A stretch of DNA of 19,275 nucleotides from Clostridiaceae bacterium (GTDB taxonomy: Bacteria; Bacillota; Clostridia; Acetivibrionales; DUMC01), in the NCBI GenBank assembly GCA_012512865.1, contig JAAZDH010000040.1:1-19275 (forward strand). Direction: 5' to 3'. This document shows, piece by piece, positions 1 to 7,193 of this stretch (position 1 is the stretch's first letter; every line of letters begins with the position of its first letter). A program made the position numbers and the translations under genes. The notes under the pieces are model-generated. The model was not told the DNA's origin. It saw only the letters and a list, made by a program, of their open reading frames with translations, and ran no database searches.

Positions 1-18
1 ACAAGGAGGTATTACTTT

Positions 19-1671
19 ATGAAAAAAGCAAGACGTTGTATTTTACCAGTATTAATTGTGTTGCTATCCTTAATGGTGATTGCAACGGGATGTGTTGTAA
101 AGGAAATCGGTTCCGGGCAAGGCCAGGAAACAAGTCAAACCTCCAAACAGGCAACAACATCACAGACTCAGCCGAAAGTCGAACCGCCAGTAAAATTAAA
201 AATGTTTTTTGGAGATGCCGGAATAGCTTTTCCAAGCGACGTAGATAAAAGCGACAATCCATTCCTCAATATCATTGAGAAAGCTGCCAATGTAGATTTA
301 GAAATGATTCAACCGGTATATGCGGACTTTCAAACAAAATTTAACTTAATGATGGCTTCAGGCGAAATACCTGATATAGTACATTGCTGGTTCCATTCTG
401 ATATTGACAAGTATGGGGCTGAAGGCGCATTTTTAGATTGGGAACCGTTAGTACAGAAATCAGCTATACTATCAAAAATTTACAACAAAGACATGCTTGA
501 TATGTCGAGGACAAGCGACGGAAAAGTCTACAAACTATACACATTAGGTAATGATAACCCTAATGGAACATATGCAAGATTAGACCTTATTCAGGAGGTA
601 TGGGGCGACAAGATGCCGATTACGCCTAATGATTGGTATGACGTGATGAAAAAAGTTAAGGAAAAATATCCTGATTCTGTTCCACTCTCAAGTGGAGGCG
701 GTTTCATGATGATGGATATGTTCTTCAAAGCTTTTGGTGCGCAGGTGGACGGTAATGGCGTAAAATTACAGACAACAGATGACAATAAATATATTTGGGC
801 TTTTGAATATCCTAAAATGAAGGATGCAATTTTATTCCACAGGAAATTATATGAGGAAGGACTCCTTGATAAAACTTTTATAACAAATACGTCAGCCGAA
901 TTTACCAACAGGATAAACGAAAAGAATGCGATGATCTGGCGTGGCGACTCTGCAGCAGTTCTAGGCCGGCAACAGGAATTTGCTAAATTAGGGAATACGA
1001 ACGCGATAGTTGGATTCGTTAATAATCCGATAGCAGAAGGGGTAGATCCTAAATTAGCATACTGGGCATTTTCACCTTTAGGGTGGCACATAGTCTCCAT
1101 TTCATCTAAATCACAAAATCCTGATGCTGCAGTAAGGGTAATCGAAACCTTACTGGATTATGACATTTGCAAACAAATATCATGGGGACGCGAAGGAATA
1201 GAATACTACGTGCGTCCTGACGGGACAAGACTTGTGGACACAGAAGCAAGTTCCAAAACATATTACAGAAATGCATATACGTTTATGAGGCAATACTGGT
1301 ACCAGGAAGGTATGGATGTTAGGATGGCTACTGTACTTCCTACTTTGGATGCGACACAAGCTTCAAAGTTTAGGGAAGCATGGCAAAAAGGTATTGAAAT
1401 CAGAAACAAGGAATCAGCAATGGTACCAATAATAACACCGGCTAGTTTTATTCCAACAATTGCGGAACTTGCTCCAAAAATGGATGAAGCACGTGAAGAA
1501 TCCAAGGTAATAATGTATAAGGCTGTTATGGGAGAAATATCAATGGAAGAATATGATATACAAGTTAATGCCTGGTTGCAAAAGTATAAATATATTGCAG
1601 ATGAATATACCAAGGAATTACAAGAAGTCATCCAGGAACGCGGAGATGAAAAGATTTACAAGACAAATTAA
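19..1671 (+). CDS. Extracellular solute-binding lipoprotein of a carbohydrate ABC importer (LplA-like)
   Basis: This 550-residue protein is the substrate-capturing lipoprotein of a sugar ABC importer, anchored outside the membrane. It starts with a basic stretch and a hydrophobic signal segment (about residues 7-24) ending in an A-T-G-C lipobox, so Cys25 would be the lipidated residue. A Ser/Thr/Gln/Lys-rich linker follows (about 30-55). The rest looks like the large family-1 binding proteins of Paenibacillus and Clostridia that pair with LplB/YtcP permeases. The length fits that family. The start is fixed by a strong Shine-Dalgarno site (AAGGAGGT, 3-10). The two permease genes follow on the same strand. 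The ligand cannot be told from sequence; oligosaccharides are usual for this family. Family call is confident, substrate is not. Confidence 0.93.
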   Translation: MKKARRCILPVLIVLLSLMVIATGCVVKEIGSGQGQETSQTSKQATTSQTQPKVEPPVKLKMFFGDAGIAFPSDVDKSDNPFLNIIEKAANVDLEMIQPVYADFQTKFNLMMASGEIPDIVHCWFHSDIDKYGAEGAFLDWEPLVQKSAILSKIYNKDMLDMSRTSDGKVYKLYTLGNDNPNGTYARLDLIQEVWGDKMPITPNDWYDVMKKVKEKYPDSVPLSSGGGFMMMDMFFKAFGAQVDGNGVKLQTTDDNKYIWAFEYPKMKDAILFHRKLYEEGLLDKTFITNTSAEFTNRINEKNAMIWRGDSAAVLGRQQEFAKLGNTNAIVGFVNNPIAEGVDPKLAYWAFSPLGWHIVSISSKSQNPDAAVRVIETLLDYDICKQISWGREGIEYYVRPDGTRLVDTEASSKTYYRNAYTFMRQYWYQEGMDVRMATVLPTLDATQASKFREAWQKGIEIRNKESAMVPIITPASFIPTIAELAPKMDEAREESKVIMYKAVMGEISMEEYDIQVNAWLQKYKYIADEYTKELQEVIQERGDEKIYKTN

Positions 1672-1699
1672 ACAAGACAAATAAAACAAATAAAATTGA
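1658..1699 (+). repeat. 14-bp tandem repeat that includes the stop codon of the binding-protein gene
   Basis: Three head-to-tail units of 14 bp, the first two nearly identical (ACAAGACAAATTAA, then ACAAGACAAATAAA) and the third degenerate. The first unit ends exactly with the gene's TAA, and later units bring extra TAA triplets. Confidence 0.8.
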
Positions 1700-1780
1700 A
1701 GTTTAATAAAATTATACAACTTATATATAACGATAAGTCATTAATTAAGTCATGTTAAATAATAAAGAAGTATTAGTCCC

Positions 1781-1838
1781 AGGGGATATGACGTGGATAA
1801 AAGTTAGGAAATTACCTGGAGAAAAGTCATATCCCCTT
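1781..1838 (+). promoter_or_regulatory. Intercistronic hairpin with a perfect 12-bp stem
   Basis: AGGGGATATGAC (1781-1792) is the exact reverse complement of GTCATATCCCCT (1827-1838), with a 34-nt loop. No T-run follows, so it is not a standard intrinsic terminator. It sits between the binding-protein gene and the first permease. In sugar ABC operons such a hairpin commonly protects the upstream message and gives more binding protein than permease; that role is inferred here. Confidence 0.65.
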
Positions 1839-1891
1839 GAAGCAAAATGTTATTTTGCAGCAAGGTTACGGAGGTGATAATAATAGCAGAA

Positions 1892-2860
1892 ATGGGCCAG
1901 GTTAAAGCATTACGACAAGCAGGGACAATAAAAAAAATAGGATATAAAAAAAATGAAAAGATGAATTTTTTGCCAGGCAGGGATATACCAATATATTTAC
2001 TACTTGCGCCTGCAGTAATATTGCTATTAATTTTTCACTATATCCCAATTTACGGAATTGTAATGGGTTTCCAAAATTATAGCCCTTTTAAAGGAGTAAT
2101 GAAAAGCGAATGGGTAGGATTATACCATTTTAAAAAATTCCTGACAGATGCAAGCTACTGGAGAGTAATGAAAAATACGGTAATAATCAATATTTATTCT
2201 CTGATTTTTGCTTTTCCTGCTCCAATTGTATTTGCTTTACTTTTAAATGAAATAACCAATATGAAATTTAAAAGAACAGTACAAACAATAAGCTATCTTC
2301 CATATTTCATATCTTGGGTTGTTACGGCGGGACTTGTTATATCAATACTCTCACCTACAACCGGGGTAGTCAATATTGCTTTAAACAAAATTTTTGGTAT
2401 ACAGCCGATTTACTTCATGATAAAAAAGGAATACTTCAGGACCATATTGATTTGTTCGGGCATATGGAAGGGAATCGGAATGTCATCTATATATTATCTT
2501 GCGACAATAAGCAATATTGATCCAACATTATACGAAGCTGCAACAATAGATGGTGCTAACAAATGGAGACAAACATGGCATATTACTCTACCAGGATTGT
2601 ATTCCATTATTACCGTATTATTATTGCTCCAGATTGGAAGTCTTTTAAGTATAGGATTCGAACAAATTTTCCTACTTTACAACCCAATGGTGTATGAAGT
2701 TGCGGATGTTATAAGTACTTATACTTACAGACTAGGTATTGAAGAGACACAGTTCAGTGCGACAACAGCAATTGGATTTACTCAATCAGTAGTGAATTTT
2801 ATATTACTGTATATTGCAAATAAAATTGCAAGAAATATTGCAGGATGGTCTGTGTGGTAA
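1892..2860 (+). CDS. ABC transporter permease, LplB family (carbohydrate importer)
   Basis: Inner-membrane permease of the sugar importer, with about six hydrophobic helices and the binding-protein-dependent transport signature. The EAA loop reads YEAATIDGANKWRQTWHITLP, about two thirds into the protein; this cytoplasmic loop contacts the ATPase. The N-terminal membrane segment contains LLLAPAVILLLIFHYIP, typical of LplB. The frame is open from an ATG at 1847, but that ATG lies just past the hairpin arm and has no ribosome site. GGAGGTG (1870-1876) favours ATG 1892 (323 residues), although 15 nt is a long spacing; GTG 1874 is another option. No ATPase gene lies in the window. Firmicutes often use one shared MsmX-type ATPase for such importers. 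Confidence 0.92.
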   Translation: MGQVKALRQAGTIKKIGYKKNEKMNFLPGRDIPIYLLLAPAVILLLIFHYIPIYGIVMGFQNYSPFKGVMKSEWVGLYHFKKFLTDASYWRVMKNTVIINIYSLIFAFPAPIVFALLLNEITNMKFKRTVQTISYLPYFISWVVTAGLVISILSPTTGVVNIALNKIFGIQPIYFMIKKEYFRTILICSGIWKGIGMSSIYYLATISNIDPTLYEAATIDGANKWRQTWHITLPGLYSIITVLLLLQIGSLLSIGFEQIFLLYNPMVYEVADVISTYTYRLGIEETQFSATTAIGFTQSVVNFILLYIANKIARNIAGWSVW

Positions 2861-2874
2861 TTTGTGTGGTAATT
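2851..2874 (+). repeat. Exact 12-bp duplication over the permease stop codon
   Basis: TGTGTGGTAATT occurs twice head to tail (2851-2862 and 2863-2874). The first copy holds the last Val-Trp codons and the TAA stop. Confidence 0.85.
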
Positions 2875-2886
2875 ATAATATAAGTT

Positions 2887-2928
2887 ATAAGTAATTATAA
2901 AAAATAAGTAATTATAAAAAATAAGTAG
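2887..2928 (+). repeat. 17-bp tandem repeat between the two permease genes
   Basis: ATAAGTAATTATAAAAA is repeated exactly at 2887-2903 and 2904-2920, followed by an 8-nt partial copy that runs into the ribosome site of the next gene. Confidence 0.85.
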
Positions 2929-2945
2929 GCGGAAAGGTATAAACA

Positions 2946-3833
2946 ATGATTAAGTCAAAGAGTAGAATTATTTTTGAAGTATTTAACTATACAATCATGA
3001 TATTGTTTTGTATGGCTATTATACTCCCATTTATGCATATAATAAGTGTATCATTAAGTAACAGGGAAGCCCTGATTAAGATGAATGTAAGTTTTTGGCC
3101 AAAGGGCTGGGCATTTCAGGCATATAAAGACATATTAGTCGACAAGATATTTTTAAGGGCTGTAGTAAACACTATTCTTGTAACAATATGTGTAACTGTA
3201 TTGAATTTAGTAATTGATATAATGGCCGCATATGCTTTTTCAAAAAAATTTTACGGGAAGAGTTTTTTTAATTATTACTTTGTTATAACCATGTACTTTT
3301 CAGGAGGTTTAATCCCCTTCTATTTACTGGTGACAAAATACCTGCACCTCCAGAATACATACTTTTCTCTTATACTTCCTGCACTAGTAAATGTTTTCTA
3401 TATTATTGTAATACGTACCCAGATACAAGCAATTCCTGCGAGTCTTACGGAAGCTGCCATAATCGACGGGGCAACCCAATCGCAAGTGCTTTTCAGGGTA
3501 GTTGTTCCATCCATTATACCTACAATTGCTGCCATAGGGATGTTTATTGCCCTTGGTACCTGGAACAGCTGGTTTAATGTAATGATTTTTATAAATGATA
3601 ACAAGTTATGGACCCTTCAGTATTTTTTGAGAAAAATTGTCACGGAAAAAATGCTTACTTCAAGTATGAGAGAATCCTACCAAAGAATGCTGGAGCTAGG
3701 AACGGTAGAAATAACTCCCGAAAATTACCAGATGGCTGCCATTGTTCTTGTTGCTCTGCCAATTGTCTGCATATACCCATTTGTTCAGAAATATTTTGTT
3801 AAGGGAATTCTAGTAGGTTCCGTAAAAGAATAA
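2946..3833 (+). CDS. ABC transporter permease, YtcP/LplC family (carbohydrate importer)
   Basis: Second membrane permease of the importer, 295 residues, the usual length. It shows about six hydrophobic segments, the first at about residues 12-35. The conserved EAA loop, reading LTEAAIIDGATQSQVLFRVV, lies in the middle of the protein. The C-terminus ends in QKYFVKGILVGSVKE, a hallmark of this family (QKYFVKGxxxGAVKG). The start ATG 2946 is preceded by a purine-rich GGAAAGG site. It lies 85 bp after the LplB-type gene and is probably co-transcribed with it. With the binding protein it makes a complete importer apart from the ATPase. Confidence 0.93.
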   Translation: MIKSKSRIIFEVFNYTIMILFCMAIILPFMHIISVSLSNREALIKMNVSFWPKGWAFQAYKDILVDKIFLRAVVNTILVTICVTVLNLVIDIMAAYAFSKKFYGKSFFNYYFVITMYFSGGLIPFYLLVTKYLHLQNTYFSLILPALVNVFYIIVIRTQIQAIPASLTEAAIIDGATQSQVLFRVVVPSIIPTIAAIGMFIALGTWNSWFNVMIFINDNKLWTLQYFLRKIVTEKMLTSSMRESYQRMLELGTVEITPENYQMAAIVLVALPIVCIYPFVQKYFVKGILVGSVKE

Positions 3834-3860
3834 TGTAAAAGAATAACATAAAAGAAAATA
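3822..3860 (+). repeat. 13-bp tandem repeat over the second permease stop codon
   Basis: Three units of 13 bp: GTAAAAGAATAAT (3822-3834, containing the TAA stop), GTAAAAGAATAAC (3835-3847) and ATAAAAGAAAATA (3848-3860). Confidence 0.85.
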
Positions 3861-3915
3861 ATATTAATATTACAAAAATTTAATGTATAACTGGTCATAA
3901 CATAAATAAGAAACA

Positions 3916-3948
3916 ATCCATCTGATATTCTAAAATCAAAGGATGGAT
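3916..3948. other. Short inverted repeat, possible end of the ABC operon
   Basis: ATCCATC (3916-3922) pairs with GATGGAT (3942-3948), and TGAT/ATCA extend the stem inward past a small bulge. There is no clean T-run after it, so a terminator role is only possible. Confidence 0.4.
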
Positions 3949-3954
3949 GTTTGT

Positions 3955-4038
3955 AAAAGTAACTTCCAAATTTCTCATTTCCTATGATTTGTAAAACTTA
4001 TTTCCGCTATCTATAAATTTGGGGTGGAATTTACTTTT
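3955..4038. repeat. Large imperfect inverted repeat before the putP promoter
   Basis: The left arm (3955-3973) begins AAAAGTAA, then TTCC, then AAATTT. The right arm (4015-4038) is AAATTT, GGGGT, GGAA, TTTACTTTT. The arms pair over three blocks of 8, 4 and 6 bp, separated by one mismatch and a 5-nt bulge. An A-run at one end and a T-run at the other would suit a terminator working in both directions. A decayed MITE-like element is the alternative. The 3834-4151 gap holds nothing else apart from the putP promoter and the ABC-side repeats. Confidence 0.5.
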
Positions 4039-4095
4039 TCAAATGAGGACAAATCACCCTTCATACCCTGATGTATATAACGTGAAAAAGATTAC

Positions 4096-4124
4096 TTTTC
4101 ATTTGTATTTATTTTTGATATAAT
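4096..4124 (+). promoter_or_regulatory. Sigma-A promoter with extended -10 for the putP-like gene
   Basis: TATAAT (4119-4124) is preceded by TGA, giving an extended -10. A weak -35 TTTTCA (4096-4101) lies 17 bp upstream. The putP ribosome site GGAG (4140-4143) and ATG 4152 follow. Confidence 0.6.
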
Positions 4125-4151
4125 GGGGAAAAATGCAAAGGAGTCGGATAT

Positions 4152-5718
4152 ATGAGTGGGGATCAAATTCAAATTCTTGTAGCAATGTGCGTGTACCTTG
4201 CGTGTGTCATCGTGATAGGCCTATACTATATGAGGACGGCAAGTAAAAGCTCCGATAATTATTTCATCGGCGGCAGAAAACTGGGTCCCTGGATAGCGGC
4301 CATGAGCGCAGAGGCTTCAGATATGAGCGGCTGGCTGCTGATGGACTTCCGGGTGTTGCATACTGGTTCGGCTTTAGTGATGCTGCCTGGACTGCTATCG
4401 GGCTTGCGGCCGGAACTTACATAAACTGGCTTGTCGTTGCAAAGAGACTTCGCAGGTATACTACCCTGGCGGGCAATGCCATAACCATACCGGAGTTTTT
4501 AAGCAACAGGTTTAAAGAAAACAAGAAGATTATCCTGGCAATAGGCTCGCTATTTATCCTGGTGTTTTTCACCGTTTATGCAGCAAGCTGCTTTGTTACG
4601 TTCGCAAGCTGTTCAGTGCATTGTTCGGAATGCAGTACCAGACTGTCATGATAATAGGTGCGATAATAGTTATCCTGTATACGTTTCTTGGAGGTTTTCT
4701 TGCAGAAAGCGCCACAGACTTCCTGCAGGGGATCGTCATGATTATTGCTCTTTGTGTGGTTTTGACCGTTGGAGTGGTTGCTGCCGGCGGGATCCCGGCA
4801 ATTCTTGGCAATATAAAATCGATCCCGGGCTTTTTCGACTTTTTGGCATAGCCCAGCCCCAACTGGCAGCGGACGGCGTCCAGCAGCTAGATGCGGCAGG
4901 GAAGCCCTTATTCGGACTGGCCGGGAAATATGGCCTGCTGACGATCATATCCACCTTATCATGGGGACTCGGTTATTTTGGCATGCCCCAGGTTCTTTTG
5001 AGGTTCATGGCGATAAACAAGTCTGCCGAGTTGAAGAAATCGAGACGCATAGCAATAATTTGGTGCATTATTTCGCTGTTTGCTGCTGTTGGGATCGGGC
5101 TGATAGGAAGATCGCTGTATCCCGCTGAACTGCTTACACGGAGTGAAGCTGAAAACATATTCATCATTATGTCCACCGGATTGCTCCCTGCATTTCTGGC
5201 AGGCATAATCATGTCAGGCATCCTTGCTGCTACGATGAGTTCATCTGACTCGTACCTGCTTATCGCTTCATCGGCGCTGTCACGCGATATTTACAGGGGA
5301 ATATTTAAAAAGGATGCTACCGACAGGCAGGTAATGCTTATGTCGAGCATAACATTACTGCTCGTTGCGTTATTCGGGATAATCATAGCCCTGGATGAAA
5401 ACAGCGTTATCATCTTCAAGGTGGTATCATTTGCATGGGCAGGCTTTGGAGCTACATTCGGACCTATTATATTGTTCTCAATTGTTCTGGAAAAGGGCGA
5501 CAAGGGCAGGTGCAATCGCAGGTATGCTCGCCGGCGGCGGTATGGTATTTATATGGAATATGCTAATTTCGCGTCTTGGCGGCGTATTCGCCATATATGA
5601 ATTATTCCCGGCATTCGTATTCTCATGCATAGCCATCGTTATCGTATCGCTATTGACGAAAAAACCGGGCCAGGCCATACTGGACGAATTTGAGGCGGCA
5701 AAGGCATATGAATGCTGA
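4152..5718 (+). pseudogene. putP: Sodium/proline symporter (PutP, SSS family) broken by four frameshifts
   Basis: Joined across frames, this reads as a near-complete PutP of about 520 residues, an inner-membrane Na+/proline symporter. Recognisable pieces in order are SSDNYFIGGRKLGPW and SAEASDMSGWLLM (4152-4343), GLPGVAYW to PEFLSNRF (from about 4344), KLFSALFGMQYQ to IPGFFDF (from 4606), GIAQPQLAADG to SSSDSYLLIASSALSRDIY (from 4845), and FWKRATRAGAIAGML to the end (from 5485). The indels are one base lost near 4343, one near 4601-4605, one T lost in the T5 run 4840-4844, and one base gained at 5481-5484. No in-frame stop remains once these are corrected, so decay is recent or these are assembly errors. 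Promoter and ribosome site are intact. No single frame encodes more than a fragment. Confidence 0.88.
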
Positions 5719-5770
5719 TGCTATGCTGATGCAGGAGTATTTGCTGATGCTATGCTGATGCAGGAACATT
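5713..5770 (+). repeat. 29-bp tandem duplication over the putP stop codon
   Basis: Two near-identical 29-bp units (5713-5741 and 5742-5770), each itself built from short TGCTGATGC-type pieces. The TGA stop (5716-5718) is in the first copy. The second differs at only a few bases near its end. Confidence 0.88.
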
Positions 5771-5876
5771 TGTAAAGCTGTACAATAAGTTAATTTATTC
5801 ATTTATTAATCGCTAAAATTGCTAAACACAAGAAGAAATGCCAAGCACAAGAAAGAAGAGCAACTTAAGTCTGGGA

Positions 5877-5924
5877 CAAGGGGACAGGAAGAGCGGCTTA
5901 ATGCACCTGCCCCCTTGATATTTT
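5877..5924 (+). terminator. Hairpin with T-rich tail; terminator or REP-like palindrome
   Basis: CAAGGGGACAGG (5877-5888) pairs with CCTGCCCCCTTG (5906-5917) with one mismatch. The downstream ATATTTT resembles a weak intrinsic terminator tail. The GGGACAGG/CCTGCCCC theme also resembles dispersed palindromes seen between genes in many clostridial genomes. The rest of 5719-6004 shows no gene. Confidence 0.5.
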
Positions 5925-6004
5925 AATAAAAGAAAATATTGATTTTGCTAAAAATCTTGAAAATATAGAATTAAGGATATGATGAGAAGGGAATATTTCA
6001 ATTT

Positions 6005-6493
6005 ATGATTAATTTTAAGAATAATGATATAAAACATGAGAAGAATAATCCAAAACATAAGGAGAAAAATAACCTAAAATATAAAGCAGTCATTTTTGAC
6101 TTTGACTATACATTAGCAGACTCATCAAGAGGTGTATATGAGAGTGTTTACTATGCTCTCAATAAAATGGGTTATTCTTGTCCGGGATATGAAGAGGTAT
6201 GTAAAACCATAGGATTGCATTTAAGCCAGACATTTGCCGTGCTGACCGGTAATGAAAACAATGATGATGCAACTAAGTTCAGGGATTATTTTAAAGAAAG
6301 AGCAGACCAGGTAATGGCAGAAAAAACAATTATCTTTAATGAAGTCAGACCGGCTTTTGAGTATTTTGTATTGAAGAGGATAAAGTGCGCTATTGTATCA
6401 ACAAAATTTAGGTATAGAATTAAAGAATTTGAAGAATATGAACCCTTATATATCATAGAGAATTTAGGTGAGATGATAGGATTCTTTGGATGA
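6005..6493 (+). pseudogene. HAD-family hydrolase lacking its C-terminal third
   Basis: Residues 27-40 read YKAVIFDFDYTLAD, the HAD motif I with nucleophile Asp32 and acid Asp34. A cap-like helical region follows, then CAIVSTKFR, motif II (Ser/Thr). After about residue 140 the match to a phosphoglycolate-phosphatase-like HAD stops. The Lys of motif III and the acidic motif IV (GDxxxD) are missing, and the frame ends at 162 residues instead of about 215-225. The last 20 residues look unrelated to the family, so this appears to be a junction with other DNA. The first 26 residues come from a tandem repeat and are not native. A phosphatase missing motif IV should be inactive. HAD identity is confident; a protein product is not. 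Confidence 0.75.
6017..6088 (+). repeat. In-frame 24-bp tandem repeat forming the N-terminus of the HAD gene
   Basis: Three 24-bp units (6017-6040, 6041-6064, 6065-6088) encode KNNDIKHE, KNNPKHKE and KNNLKYKA. The third merges into the native HAD start (YKAVIF). The repeat therefore appears to be an expansion at the original start of the gene. Confidence 0.8.
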
Positions 6494-6512
6494 AAAAGGT
6501 TAACATAAGTCA

Positions 6513-6678
6513 ATGGTACAGGAAGTGTTACTTCGTTTCTTTGAACGTCGATTATATATGAATCTATGAAAAACTGGGTTTGGAAGGAAAACTTATTAGA
6601 AAAGGGATAGAAAGTCTTCGAAATGTATTTATAAAAAGAAAATTCCAGAAACCCAATGACATGTTCTCGCAGAAGTAA
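6513..6678 (+). pseudogene. Unidentified coding remnant in two frames
   Basis: ATG 6513 opens an 18-codon frame (MVQEVLLRFFERRLYMNL). A second frame at 6562-6678 runs 38 codons without an ATG at its start and contains IYEKLGLEGKLIRKGIESLR. Both have plausible protein-like composition and their ends overlap, as expected for a gene fragment with a frameshift. I do not recognise the family. This and the cut HAD gene suggest a locally rearranged patch. Confidence 0.3.
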
Positions 6679-6719
6679 GATTGTACAACCAGGTTAACAA
6701 ATAATTGTTGGAGACTTTT

Positions 6720-6989
6720 ATGGAGAGAAAGACCCGGTATACAAAGAGAATGCAAGAACTAATGAATACGGAGAATCTCTATATTGATGAAATTATGTAC
6801 AAGCTAATTCCCAAAGCGTACAACTACGGCTATGTCTCATTAGATAAGATTGAAAATGATGTGATTCAATTAGGGCTTTCCATGGACATTATAACAACTG
6901 AATTTCTTGAAATTGATGATAGTGAAGATGAAGATGAAGATGAAGATGAAGTAGACAATGACTTAAGAGAAAATTTACTTAAAGATTAA
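6720..6989 (+). CDS. Small acidic protein of unknown function
   Basis: An 89-residue protein from ATG 6720, supported by GGAG (6710-6713) six bases upstream; the longer TTG start at 6705 overlaps that site and is unlikely. The N-terminal half is basic and mixed (MERKTRYTKRMQEL), the middle is predicted helical, and the C-terminal 25 residues are strongly acidic. The acidic tail contains DEDEDEDE encoded by a GATGAA hexanucleotide array (about 6925-6950). I recognise no domain. Acidic tails like this occur in the RNA polymerase delta subunit and in many unrelated proteins, so no function is given. It lies alone between the HAD fragment and the ECF sigma gene. Confidence 0.6.
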   Translation: MERKTRYTKRMQELMNTENLYIDEIMYKLIPKAYNYGYVSLDKIENDVIQLGLSMDIITTEFLEIDDSEDEDEDEDEVDNDLRENLLKD

Positions 6990-7033
6990 TGAAAGTCTTT
7001 ATATAAAGATTTATGTAGATATTTATGAAAACT

Positions 7034-7060
7034 TGTGACCCGGTAAGAAGCCGCGTCGTG
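7034..7060 (+). promoter_or_regulatory. Possible ECF-type promoter before the sigma-factor gene
   Basis: TGTGACC (7034-7040), then 16 bp, then CGTG (7057-7060). This resembles the AAC(C)-N16-CGT layout of autoregulated ECF sigma promoters, but both boxes deviate from consensus. Weak evidence. Confidence 0.25.
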
Positions 7061-7064
7061 TATT

Positions 7065-7131
7065 AGGTAAAAGGAACTAATATGCAAAAGATACTAATAG
7101 GTAAAAGGTGCTAATAGGTAAGCGGCATTAA
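7065..7131 (+). repeat. 17-bp tandem repeat in the sigma-gene leader
   Basis: Units at 7065-7081 (AGGTAAAAGGAACTAAT), 7082-7098, 7099-7115 (AGGTAAAAGGTGCTAAT) and a partial one at 7116-7131. They are degenerate but keep a period of exactly 17 bp. Confidence 0.8.
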
Positions 7132-7174
7132 AAAGCACTAACAAACACTAAAAAACACTAAAAGGCACTAATAC
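7131..7174 (+). repeat. 10-bp tandem repeat directly before the sigma-gene ribosome site
   Basis: CACTA recurs with its last base at 7140, 7150, 7160 and 7170, giving four 10-bp units of the type AACACTAAAA. It ends just upstream of the AAAGGGGG ribosome site of the sigma gene. Confidence 0.8.
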
Positions 7175-7193
7175 AAATGAAAGGGGGAAAAGC

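Noticed and set aside
591..1100. Long minus-strand frame of 169 codons opposite the binding-protein gene
   Set aside because: It is the shadow of a well-supported gene; it has no ribosome site and no recognisable motif.
4578..5600. A 340-codon frame that could be annotated as its own gene
   Set aside because: Its first 90 residues are out-of-frame PutP sequence, Cys- and Arg-rich and unlike any protein; only the part after 4845 is true PutP.
7065..7174. CRISPR-like array
   Set aside because: Units of 17 and 10 bp are directly adjacent with no spacers, so these are simple tandem repeats.
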